Source: JABCPO02 sp963513115
Lineage (GTDB): Bacteria > Bacillota > Clostridia > TANB77 > CAG-508
Reading direction: 5' to 3'
Assembly (NCBI GenBank): GCA_963513115.1
Contig: CAUPPN010000059.1
Location: forward strand, 1 to 6,712
DNA: 6,712 nucleotides
The position numbers and the translations under genes were made by a program. The notes beneath the pieces are model-generated. The model did not search any database and was not told the DNA's origin. It saw only the letters and a list, made by a program, of their open reading frames with translations. This document shows, one piece after another, positions 1 through 5,784 of the stretch. The stretch's first letter is position 1. Every line of letters starts with the position of its first letter.

Positions 1-30
1 TATGATAAAAATTTTTACACGTTCACTCAA
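1..30 (-). CDS. N-terminal fragment of an unidentified protein (runs off left edge)
   Basis: Only the first ten codons are inside the window, reading (M)SERVKIFII from a TTG start at 30-28. The start is supported by context rather than length: GGAG lies at 41-38 on the minus strand, seven bases upstream of the TTG, and a strong extended -10 promoter (66-93) would start the transcript near position 59, leaving a leader of about 29 bases. There is no competing ATG or GTG between the ribosome binding site and the edge. Ten residues are too few to assign a family, so no function is proposed. The gene is separated from the next minus-strand gene by a clear terminator and so is probably independently transcribed. 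Confidence 0.6.
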   Translation of the reverse strand, partial: MSERVKIFII

Positions 31-65
31 TTTAAATCTCCTTTTTCCATTTTTTTATTTGAAGC

Positions 66-93
66 ATTATACCAGCTTTTTCATTTTTGTCAA
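66..93 (-). promoter_or_regulatory. Sigma-A-type promoter of the left-edge gene
   Basis: On the minus strand TTGACA (93-88) is followed after 16 bases by TATAAT (71-66). TGG lies directly before the -10 (74-72), giving an extended -10. Both hexamers match consensus perfectly. It lies between the terminator at 151-183 and the GGAG/TTG start of the left-edge gene. Transcription is predicted to begin near 59. Confidence 0.85.
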
Positions 94-150
94 ATATATT
101 TTTTTTAAATCTTTTTCAAATATTCTTAATTGTTTTTATTTTACACATAT

Positions 151-183
151 AAAAAAAAGCCTTAACACTATGTCAAGGCTTTT
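151..183 (-). terminator. Intrinsic terminator of the 198-aa protein gene
   Basis: A GCCTT/AAGGC stem extended by flanking A/T pairs (155-163 with 175-183) has a second short ACA/TGT stem inside it and a three-base loop. On the minus strand it is followed by eight T residues (158-151). The one non-Watson-Crick position (164/174) is A-C read on the plus strand but G-U in minus-strand RNA, which agrees with action on the minus-strand transcript. The gene's stop codon is 30 bases upstream. Confidence 0.88.
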
Positions 184-212
184 AATATCTCTTACAACAA
201 ATATATCTATAT

Positions 213-809
213 TTAATATACTTTTTTACAAAACTCTTTTCCATCTCTAGAAAAATCATACATAATATTTTTAATTTTTCTTGTTAAAACTATATTATTT
301 TTTTGACTATTGAATACAGCTACAGCTTTTTCTAAGTCATTTTCATTTTCTAATATTCTCATAATTTCAAGTGAATTATATATGTTTCTTAATCTATAAT
401 TTTTAAATGATTTTTCAACCTCTTTTTTCCATTGTTTTCTTTTTTCTTTATCTATTAGTTTAAATCCTTCTTCTATTAGATTATTTTTTCTTTCTTCATC
501 TCTTTTTTCTTCTGTTCTTAGCCAATTTATCAACTCTTCGTCTTCTTTTTTACATTTTTTAATATACTTTTCTTTTGTATATCCTGTAATTGTTTTATAT
601 ACTTTATCAAGTGTAATATTTTTAGAATATACATTTATTCCTAAATAATTTATATATACGTTTTCTGAGTTTTCATCAGCTTTTTTTAATTTTTCATAAA
701 TTTCTTCAAAGTTTGAATATGGGCTAATATAAATTTGTGTTGATCCTTTATCATTTTCATTTTTTTCTTGTCCTTTTCTGATTAATCTTGCCATTTCTTG
801 GTATGTCAT
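213..809 (-). CDS. Hypothetical charged, soluble protein, 198 aa
   Basis: I do not recognise the family. The ATG at 809-807 has AGGAG six bases upstream (820-816), so the start is well supported. There is no signal peptide or membrane segment, so the protein is probably cytoplasmic. Residues 1-20 are a short basic/acidic N-terminus (MTYQEMARLIRKGQ). About 24-75 has alternating hydrophobic residues and several Tyr, compatible with a mixed alpha/beta segment. About 79-160 is very rich in Lys, Glu and Arg and looks mostly helical, possibly coiled coil. The C-terminal stretch (about 160-198) is basic and has one of the protein's two Cys residues (86 and 194). It is a single-gene unit with its own promoter (911-938), a leader of roughly 95 bases containing a hairpin (866-891), and its own terminator (151-183). 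The neighbouring genes give no hint of function. Confidence 0.85.
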   Translation of the reverse strand: MTYQEMARLIRKGQEKNENDKGSTQIYISPYSNFEEIYEKLKKADENSENVYINYLGINVYSKNITLDKVYKTITGYTKEKYIKKCKKEDEELINWLRTEEKRDEERKNNLIEEGFKLIDKEKRKQWKKEVEKSFKNYRLRNIYNSLEIMRILENENDLEKAVAVFNSQKNNIVLTRKIKNIMYDFSRDGKEFCKKVY

Positions 810-865
810 TCAATACTCCTATAATTCTTACTTTCTAATTAAACATATTTACATTTGTTTTGCTT

Positions 866-891
866 AAAGTACCAAAAATTTTTAATACTTT
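866..891 (-). promoter_or_regulatory. Long inverted repeat / hairpin in the leader of the 198-aa protein gene
   Basis: The 26 bases form an inverted repeat with arms AAAGTA and TACTTT around an A5T5 core. Two positions on each side (872-873 against 884-885) are A-C mismatches in plus-strand RNA but U-G wobbles in minus-strand RNA, so the minus-strand transcript forms an uninterrupted stem of about 11 pairs. It sits about 13-38 bases downstream of the predicted transcription start (near 904). No T run follows the stem in the direction of transcription, so it is not a simple terminator. It may be a leader stem-loop or an operator. Confidence 0.5.
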
Positions 892-910
892 TATCAATAC
901 TACATGTATA

Positions 911-938
911 ATTATAGCATATTTATGTCTTTTTTCAA
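911..938 (-). promoter_or_regulatory. Extended -10 promoter of the 198-aa protein gene
   Basis: Minus strand: TTGAAA (938-933), a 16-base spacer, then TATAAT (916-911) preceded by TGC (919-917), giving an extended -10. Transcription should start near 904, leaving a leader of about 95 bases before the ATG at 809. Confidence 0.8.
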
Positions 939-1002
939 TTATTCATAATTTGTATTTACTTATCTTATTTTTAATAGTATAATATTATTTCAATAAAAAT
1001 AG

Positions 1003-1033
1003 AAAAAGGAGCATATTTCAATGCCCCTTTTTT
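1003..1033 (-). terminator. Intrinsic terminator of the membrane-anchored protein gene
   Basis: The arms are 1003-1014 and 1021-1032, with a six-base loop. The G/C-rich part is GGGGCAT against ATGCTCC on the minus strand, where the only irregular pair is G-U; on the plus strand the same position is an A-C mismatch. The stem runs out into five Ts and further U-rich sequence on the minus strand. It lies about 32 bases past the stop codon at 1065. No plus-strand gene ends here, so the minus orientation is favoured, although a T run is also present on the plus side. Confidence 0.88.
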
Positions 1034-1064
1034 AGTATAATAAAACATAATATTTTTTTACTTT

Positions 1065-1751
1065 TCAATCATCCTTCTTACTTCTTTTAATATGAATCTT
1101 TATTTTAATTAATAATAATAAAAATAATATTAGAATAAAAATAAATATATAAATACCACTTTTATCTTCACTTTTTATATAATTATCTTTTTTTAATTCA
1201 GATGCATAAACATACTTGAACATACTTATTTTTTCTTTTTGTATATTTCCAATTATTGATTCACTGCATCTAGAATAAATTTTTTCTAGATTATTTTTAT
1301 TTTTTGTTATAAGCTTAATACTATTTTCATCGTTTTCCTCTTCCATATATTTTATTAACTTTTCATCTAATTTTATATGATTACTTACTATATTCAAAAA
1401 AGAAATTTCATCCCATTTATCATTTTCTAAAGCTTCTTTACACTCTTTTATATATCTAATACATCCTAACTTCTCTTGTTCTGTTAAATATAATCCGTTT
1501 GTGTAAAATTTAATCAAAAAAGCATTTAATTCAAAATCAAATCTCTCTCTTACATTTTCATATGGAATTTCGTCATTTTCGCTTACATTTCCAACTGCAT
1601 CTATAGGTACTATCCTTTCTGTTAGAGTATCTATTATAGATTTTACTTCATTATTTTCATATATATAGTAAAAATCTACAATGCTATGTCTTTCTCCTTT
1701 GATATCTTCTTTTGCATATGATGTTGAATTTATTTTTAATAAAAATATCAT
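1065..1751 (-). CDS. Hypothetical secreted, C-terminally membrane-anchored protein
   Basis: No family is recognised. Coordinates run to the only canonical start in frame (ATG 1751-1749), giving 228 aa, but this start has no ribosome binding site and leaves just 13 residues before the apparent signal-peptidase site (TSYA, then KED). Reading upstream in frame adds KALRKTIQILLIA, completing a normal Sec signal peptide; see the entry at 1752-1805. The mature part (about 14-195) is acidic and probably helical in its second half, with three Cys (97, 104, 162). Residues 199-218 are a strong hydrophobic segment followed by the basic tail KIKIHIKRSKKDD, as in type I single-pass proteins with the bulk outside the cell. 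It is a single-gene unit with promoter (1883-1911) and terminator (1003-1033), divergent from the secreted cell-wall enzyme. That placement suggests an envelope role, but this is inference only. Confidence 0.82.
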   Translation of the reverse strand: MIFLLKINSTSYAKEDIKGERHSIVDFYYIYENNEVKSIIDTLTERIVPIDAVGNVSENDEIPYENVRERFDFELNAFLIKFYTNGLYLTEQEKLGCIRYIKECKEALENDKWDEISFLNIVSNHIKLDEKLIKYMEEENDENSIKLITKNKNNLEKIYSRCSESIIGNIQKEKISMFKYVYASELKKDNYIKSEDKSGIYIFIFILILFLLLLIKIKIHIKRSKKDD

Positions 1752-1805
1752 AGCAATTAGTAATATTTGTATAGTCTTCCTTAATGCCTTTATAATATGC
1801 CTCCT
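1752..1805 (-). other. Ribosome binding site and in-frame signal-peptide extension lacking a canonical start
   Basis: AGGAGG (1805-1800) is the best ribosome binding site upstream of this gene. Six bases after it, in frame, comes ATA (1793-1791), preceded by ATT (1796-1794); then AAG GCA TTA AGG AAG and onward encode KALRK followed by a hydrophobic stretch that joins the ATG at 1751. The same frame is closed by TAA (1808-1806), so no earlier start is possible. No ATG, GTG or TTG lies in frame between the stop and 1751. Either ATT or ATA initiates translation, or the original ATG has changed to ATA (one base), or there is a base error. A protein started at 1793 would have 242 residues. Confidence 0.65.
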
Positions 1806-1839
1806 TTACTACCATTAAACAAAATATTATGTTTTCACC

Positions 1840-1862
1840 GAAATCCTTAATTATAAGATTTC
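1840..1862. repeat. Short interrupted palindrome in the membrane-protein leader
   Basis: GAAAT and ATTTC frame an inner CTTA/TAAG pair with a single bulged C and an ATTA loop. It lies in the predicted 5' leader between the promoter (start near 1876) and the ribosome binding site. A second, weaker dyad (AAACA...TGTTT) lies at about 1817-1834. In such AT-rich sequence chance is a serious alternative. Confidence 0.3.
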
Positions 1863-1882
1863 TAATATAAATATACATAATA

Positions 1883-1911
1883 ATTTTACCATATTAGCAT
1901 TATTTTATCAA
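1883..1911 (-). promoter_or_regulatory. Extended -10 promoter of the membrane-anchored protein gene
   Basis: Minus strand: TTGATA (1911-1906), a 17-base spacer, then TAAAAT (1888-1883) with TGG immediately upstream (1891-1889). The predicted start is near 1876, giving a leader of about 80 bases to the AGGAGG-linked start region. Confidence 0.72.
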
Positions 1912-2073
1912 ATTTTTATTTATCTAAAAAATTTGTTATATAATTAATATAGTATTCAACTTCCTGTTATTTTATTGTATTTGTGTACTATTTAATTTTT
2001 TTAGCGGTTGATAATTTTTTTATTGTATTATACTATAAATTTAAGATATGAAATTGCTACAACACTATAATAA
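1912..2073. other. Core of the divergent intergenic region
   Basis: The stretch between the divergent genes from about 1797 to 2129 exceeds 300 bases. Apart from the two promoters (1883-1911 minus, 2074-2102 plus) and the leader dyads, I see only AT-rich sequence. A weak additional plus-strand promoter (TTGATA 2008-2013, TATACT 2029-2034) has a 15-base spacer, shorter than optimal. No convincing small ORF with a ribosome binding site, RNA gene or terminator was found. Confidence 0.5.
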
Positions 2074-2102
2074 TTGACATTTTAGCATTTTTCTATTATA
2101 AT
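2074..2102 (+). promoter_or_regulatory. Consensus sigma-A-type promoter of the cell-wall enzyme gene
   Basis: TTGACA (2074-2079), exactly 17 bases, TATAAT (2097-2102): a full-consensus promoter. The start is predicted near 2109, so the leader is only about 21 bases and a GTG at 2109 cannot be the translation start. High expression is expected if nothing represses it. Confidence 0.92.
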
Positions 2103-2129
2103 TAAATAGTGATTAAATTTGGAGGATTT

Positions 2130-3035
2130 ATGAAAAACGCATCGAAAAGAACGTTATTACTCATAATAATGTTAGTTGTTGTATTATCAGTTTCGGCTTA
2201 TGCAACAAAAATGGATATTGTTAAATCTGAAATAATATTCCATGATGGTAGTAAGCTATCATTTGCTACCAAATCAAATAAAAATGCAGAAGAAATACTG
2301 AAAGAAAACAATATAGTCCTATTAGATGATGAAGTAATTAAAGAATCTAATGAAGGTGACAAAAAAATTATATATATTGATAAAAAGAACTCAAATGAAA
2401 ATATTGTTAAATCAGAAAACTTTAAAGAAGTATCTTCTGAGGTCATAAGAAATGATAACTCATCTATTATTGAAAAAATTGAAATTGAAACAATAGAAAT
2501 ACCTTTCAATACAATTACTAAAGAATCTAAAAATCAAGATGATACAAGATCAATGGTAATTCAAATAGGTGAAAATGGAATTAAAGAAATTAAATATAAA
2601 AGCATATACAAAAATCAAGAATTAATAGACAGAAAAATTTTAGAAGAAAAAGTTACTAAAGAACCTAAAGATAAAATTGTACAATTAGTTCCTAAGGTAA
2701 CATCAAGATCACTTTCAAGAGTTAATATACCACCAGGTGAAGCAAGAGCAGCATTTGAACAACTTTGTGCTGAAAAAGGATTATCAGCATCCGAAAGAAA
2801 TGCATGGGCAAATCTAATATCTAGAGAATCTGGATGGAGAACTACAGCTACAAATAGAGGAACCGGTGCATATGGACTTCCACAATCACTACCAGGTAGT
2901 AAAATGGCAACACACGGTTCAGATTGGAGAACAAATCCAAGAACACAATTAAGATGGATGTATGATTATACAAAAGGTAGATATGGATCATTCTCTGGAG
3001 CAGTAAGTGCACATAACAGTAAAGGTTGGTATTAA
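2130..3035 (+). CDS. Secreted DUF348-G5 protein with C-terminal Apf/Rpf-like lytic transglycosylase domain, 301 aa
   Basis: This is probably an exported peptidoglycan-cleaving enzyme. ATG 2130 follows GGAGG (2121-2125) by four bases. An earlier in-frame GTG at 2109 coincides with the predicted transcription start and lacks a binding site. Domains: Sec signal peptide 1-25 (KR n-region, LLLIIMLVVVLSVS core, AYA cleavage); one DUF348 beta-grasp repeat at about 28-70; a G5-type domain at about 118-188 with GENG at 147-150; a linker; then 204-301, resembling the C-terminal domain of aggregation-promoting factor and Rpf-type transglycosylases. Recognisable motifs are SRESGW with the likely catalytic Glu233, AYGLPQSLPGSKMA (247-260), GSDWRTNP (263-270), GRYGS (283-287) and a terminal GWY. 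B. subtilis YabE/Sps-like proteins have DUF348 and G5 but end in a 3D domain, so here the catalytic module differs. Activity is inferred from homology by eye. It is monocistronic, with a consensus promoter and its own terminator (3068-3098). Confidence 0.9.
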   Translation: MKNASKRTLLLIIMLVVVLSVSAYATKMDIVKSEIIFHDGSKLSFATKSNKNAEEILKENNIVLLDDEVIKESNEGDKKIIYIDKKNSNENIVKSENFKEVSSEVIRNDNSSIIEKIEIETIEIPFNTITKESKNQDDTRSMVIQIGENGIKEIKYKSIYKNQELIDRKILEEKVTKEPKDKIVQLVPKVTSRSLSRVNIPPGEARAAFEQLCAEKGLSASERNAWANLISRESGWRTTATNRGTGAYGLPQSLPGSKMATHGSDWRTNPRTQLRWMYDYTKGRYGSFSGAVSAHNSKGWY

Positions 3036-3038
3036 TAC

Positions 3039-3067
3039 TTGAAAAATGTAATTAAATATATTAATAT
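3039..3067 (+). promoter_or_regulatory. Promoter of the tRNA-Arg gene
   Basis: TTGAAA (3039-3044), 17 bases, TAATAT (3062-3067). It begins three bases after the stop codon of the preceding gene (3033-3035). The predicted start near 3074 lies inside the 5' arm of the preceding gene's terminator, so a transcript from here would lack part of that arm and could form only a weakened hairpin. The leader before the mature tRNA would be about 25 bases. Confidence 0.65.
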
Positions 3068-3098
3068 AAAGATATTACTTTAATGTAATATCTTTTTT
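3068..3098 (+). terminator. Intrinsic terminator of the cell-wall enzyme gene, abutting the tRNA
   Basis: GATATTAC (3071-3078) pairs with GTAATATC (3085-3092), extended by AAA (3068-3070) with TTT (3093-3095), around a six-base loop. Six Ts (3093-3098) follow, and the last one is the base before the tRNA 5' end. The stem is AT-rich, with only two G-C pairs, so termination may be incomplete. Confidence 0.75.
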
Positions 3099-3175
3099 GT
3101 TCTCGTAGCTCAGCTGGATAGAGCACTCGCCTCCTAAGCGAGGGGTCGGAAGTTCAAATCTTCTCGGGAACACCA
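3099..3175 (+). tRNA. tRNA-Arg (anticodon CCU)
   Basis: A complete 77-base cloverleaf. The acceptor stem GTTCTCG pairs with CGGGAAC (one G-U), and the discriminator A is followed by an encoded CCA at 3173-3175. The D arm contains AGCTCAGCTGGATAGAGC. The anticodon stem is CTCGC (3126-3130) with GCGAG (3138-3142), enclosing the loop CTCCTAA, so the anticodon is CCT (3133-3135), which reads AGG. The T arm is GGAAG-TTCAAAT-CTTCT. It appears to be transcribed from its own promoter at 3039-3067 and ended by the hairpin at 3188-3217. The window's arginine codons are mostly AGA, so this is likely a minor-codon tRNA. Confidence 0.97.
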
Positions 3176-3187
3176 ATACAATCATAA

Positions 3188-3217
3188 AAAAACTGTAATA
3201 ATTAAATTACAGTTTTT
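3188..3217. terminator. Bidirectional terminator between tRNA-Arg and gyrA
   Basis: A perfect 12-pair stem (3188-3199 with 3206-3217, core ACTGTAAT/ATTACAGT) has a six-base AATTAA loop. It is followed by T-rich sequence on the plus strand (TTTTT then ATTTTTATTTTTT) and by seven Ts on the minus strand. It lies 12 bases past the tRNA and 35 bases past the gyrA stop codon, so it can serve both convergent units. Confidence 0.88.
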
Positions 3218-3252
3218 ATTTTTATTTTTTTATGTTTTCCATTTTTATTATA

Positions 3253-5721
3253 TTATTCTTCATCTTCTACAACTGTCTCAATACTTACTACTTTTGAATC
3301 TTCAGTTGTTTTAATAAGTCTAACACCTTGTGTTGATCTTCCTAGAACGCTTATATCTTTAGTATGTATTCTGATTATTGTTCCTGTATTGGTAATCATC
3401 ATTACATCTTCATCTGCATCACCTGTAACTAATCTCATTCCAATAATGTTACCTGTTTTTCTAGTAATTTTGTATGTTAAGACACCTGATCCTGCTCTTT
3501 TTTGTGGTCTATATTCTTCTAGTTCTGTATTTTTACCAAAACCGTTTTCTGTAATTGTAAGTAACATCTTGTCTTTTTCATTATCTTTGAATATTCCCAT
3601 TCCTATAATGCTATCTTCTTCAGATAATCTCATTCCTTTTACACCTTGTGATGATCTACCAGTTTCTCTTACGTCTTTTTCATCAAATACTATTGCTTTA
3701 CCTAATTTTGTAACTAAAATAACATTACTATTTCCATCTGATTTTTTTACAGATATTAAATTATCATCATCTTTCAAATTAATTCCTATCAAACCTGATT
3801 TTCTTGTTGAATTATATTCAGATAATTTTGTCTTTTTAATCATACCTTCTTCTGTTGCCATTAAAAGATATGTATCATCTTTAAATTCAGATATTGCTAT
3901 AACCGCTTGAATTACTTCATTTTGTTCTAATTGTAATATATTTACAATTGCAGTACCTTTTGCTGTTCTTCCAGCTTCTGGAACTTCATATCCTTTTATT
4001 TGATGCACCTTACCTTTGTTTGTAAAGAATAATAATGTATCATGAGTTGATGCAGTAAATATTTCTTTTACAAAATCATCATCTCTTGTAGTCATTCCAG
4101 TTATACCTTTTCCACCTCTATTTTGACTCTTATATGTATCTACAGGCATTCTTTTAATATATCCAAAGTGTGTCAATGCTATAACTGTTTGTTCTTCTTT
4201 TATCAAATCTTCTATGTTTATATCATAAGTATCATCTTGTACTGGAACTATTTTAGTTAATCTTTTGTCTCCAAATTTTTCTTTTACTTCTTCTAGTTCT
4301 TCTTTTATTATTTCATATTGTCTTGATTCATTAGCAATTATTTCTTTTAACTCTTTTACTAATTCCATTAACTCATTATATTCTTCTTCAATCTTTTCAC
4401 TTTGAAGTCCAGATAAGGTTTTAAGTCTCATGTCTAATATTGCTTGTGCTTGTATGTCAGTAAGACCAAATCTTTTCATTAATCTTTCTTTAGGATCATC
4501 ATATGAAGATCTAATTATCCTAATAACTTCTTCAATATTATCTATTGCAATTTTAAGCCCTTCTAATATATGAAGCCTTGCTTCTGCTTTTGCCAAATCA
4601 AATTTTGATCTTCTAATTATAACTTCTTGTCTATGATCAACAAAGATCTTAATCATATCTTTTAATGTAAGAATTTTTGGCTCATTATTTACTAATGCTA
4701 AGTTAATTATTCCAAAAGTATTTTGAAGCTGAGTATGCTTATATAGTCTATTTAATATAACTTGTGCATTAGCATCTCTTTTAAGCTCTATTACTATTCT
4801 TACTAAATCATTTCTATCTGATTCATCTCTTATATCAGATATTCCTTCAATTTTTTTATCTTTAACAAGATTTGCCATTGTTTCTATTAGTCTTGCTTTA
4901 TTAACTTGATATGGTAATGATTTTATAACAATTCTCTGACGTGTACCTGACATTTGTTCAATATCAGCTTCACCCCTTAATTTAATCTTACCTCTACCTG
5001 TTTCATAAGCTTCCTTTATTCCACCTTTTCCAAGTATTAATGCACCTGTAGGAAAGTCAGGACCTTTTATATATTTCATTAGTTCATCAATTGTTATATC
5101 TTTATTATCGATATATGCAATACAACCTTCTACTACTTCTGTAATGTTATGTGGTGGTATATTTGATGCCATACCAACAGCAATACCAGAACCACCATTT
5201 ACTAATAATTGTGGTATTTTAGTAGGTAATACTGTAGGTTCCATTTTTGTATCGTCATAGTTTGGCATAAAGTTAACTGTATCTTTTTCTATATCATCTA
5301 GCATTCTTTCAGCAAGTTTTTGCATTCTGGCTTCTGTATAACGTTGTGCTGCTGGTGGATCACCGTCTATTGACCCGAAATTACCATGTCCATCTACTAC
5401 CGGATATCTCATTGAAAAATTTTGAGCTAACTTAACCATGGCATCATATACTGACGCATCACCGTGTGGATGATATTTACCTAAAACATCTCCTACAACA
5501 GTTGCAGATTTTCTATATGGCTTATTTGATGCATTTCCAGTATCATGCATAGAAAATAATATTCTTCTATGTACTGGTTTCAATCCATCTCTTGAATCAG
5601 GTAACGCTCTAGAAACAATAACACTCATTGCATAATCTAAATATGCTGTTTTCATTTCTTTTGCAACTGGTCTTTCAATTATCTTTCCTTCATTATGTTC
5701 TACTTCTGTATCTTTACTCAT
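3253..5721 (-). CDS. gyrA: DNA gyrase subunit A, 822 aa
   Basis: GyrA is the DNA-cleaving and wrapping subunit of the A2B2 gyrase that introduces negative supercoils using ATP. ATG 5721 follows GAGGG by four bases; a TTG five codons upstream overlaps that binding site and is rejected. The length is typical of the family. Residues about 30-505 form the breakage-reunion core: SRALPDSRDGLKPVHRRIL (37-55) and the catalytic tyrosine Tyr128 in AAQRYTEARM. The quinolone pocket reads GDASVYD (87-93), so the position equal to E. coli Ser83 is Ala89, while the acidic Asp93 is kept. The C-terminal beta-pinwheel (from about 508) carries a GyrA box, QNRGGKG at 533-539, with Asn instead of the usual Arg at its second position, and ends in an acidic VEDEE tail. 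The GyrA box and pinwheel favour GyrA over ParC. gyrB is not adjacent within the window, unlike the common gyrB-gyrA pairing. It has its own promoter (5756-5784) and shares the terminator at 3188-3217. Confidence 0.97.
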   Translation of the reverse strand: MSKDTEVEHNEGKIIERPVAKEMKTAYLDYAMSVIVSRALPDSRDGLKPVHRRILFSMHDTGNASNKPYRKSATVVGDVLGKYHPHGDASVYDAMVKLAQNFSMRYPVVDGHGNFGSIDGDPPAAQRYTEARMQKLAERMLDDIEKDTVNFMPNYDDTKMEPTVLPTKIPQLLVNGGSGIAVGMASNIPPHNITEVVEGCIAYIDNKDITIDELMKYIKGPDFPTGALILGKGGIKEAYETGRGKIKLRGEADIEQMSGTRQRIVIKSLPYQVNKARLIETMANLVKDKKIEGISDIRDESDRNDLVRIVIELKRDANAQVILNRLYKHTQLQNTFGIINLALVNNEPKILTLKDMIKIFVDHRQEVIIRRSKFDLAKAEARLHILEGLKIAIDNIEEVIRIIRSSYDDPKERLMKRFGLTDIQAQAILDMRLKTLSGLQSEKIEEEYNELMELVKELKEIIANESRQYEIIKEELEEVKEKFGDKRLTKIVPVQDDTYDINIEDLIKEEQTVIALTHFGYIKRMPVDTYKSQNRGGKGITGMTTRDDDFVKEIFTASTHDTLLFFTNKGKVHQIKGYEVPEAGRTAKGTAIVNILQLEQNEVIQAVIAISEFKDDTYLLMATEEGMIKKTKLSEYNSTRKSGLIGINLKDDDNLISVKKSDGNSNVILVTKLGKAIVFDEKDVRETGRSSQGVKGMRLSEEDSIIGMGIFKDNEKDKMLLTITENGFGKNTELEEYRPQKRAGSGVLTYKITRKTGNIIGMRLVTGDADEDVMMITNTGTIIRIHTKDISVLGRSTQGVRLIKTTEDSKVVSIETVVEDEE

Positions 5722-5755
5722 TTTTCCCTCTTTCAAATGTTTTATTTACTATATA

Positions 5756-5784
5756 AGTATATCTAATCGAGCACTAATTTTCAA
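5756..5784 (-). promoter_or_regulatory. gyrA promoter
   Basis: Minus strand: TTGAAA (5784-5779), 17 bases, TATACT (5761-5756). The predicted start is near 5749, leaving a leader of about 28 bases to the ATG. The -35 overlaps an inverted repeat (5781-5802). Confidence 0.8.

Noticed and set aside
2..250. Plus-strand open frame of 82 codons rich in Phe, Leu and Asn
   Set aside because: It has no ribosome binding site and runs across a minus-strand promoter, terminator and gene end. The AT-rich sequence gives a low-complexity translation.
1684..1878. Minus-strand open frame of 64 codons overlapping the start of the membrane protein
   Set aside because: It is in another frame, has no ribosome binding site before either ATG (1878 or 1815), and ends within the real gene. 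The AGGAGG inside it fits the membrane protein's start region better.
2109..2132. GTG 2109 as the start of the cell-wall enzyme
   Set aside because: It coincides with the predicted transcription start and has no binding site, while GGAGG precedes ATG 2130 and gives a normal signal peptide.
2198..2509. Minus-strand open frame of 103 codons within the cell-wall enzyme gene
   Set aside because: It is antisense to a gene with clear domains, and its low-complexity Ser/Ile/Phe translation is what an A-rich coding strand gives in reverse.
3099..3175. tRNA-Arg as an integration (attB) site for a mobile element
   Set aside because: tRNA-Arg genes are common targets, but there is no second copy of the tRNA 3' end in the window and no integrase or phage gene nearby.
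3389..3910. Plus-strand open frame of 173 codons inside gyrA
   Set aside because: It is antisense to the conserved GyrA C-terminal domain and has no binding site or promoter.
3253..5721. Assignment of the gyrase subunit as ParC
   Set aside because: A GyrA box (although variant), GyrA-like pinwheel motifs and an acidic tail are present, and no parE is adjacent. GyrA is the better call.
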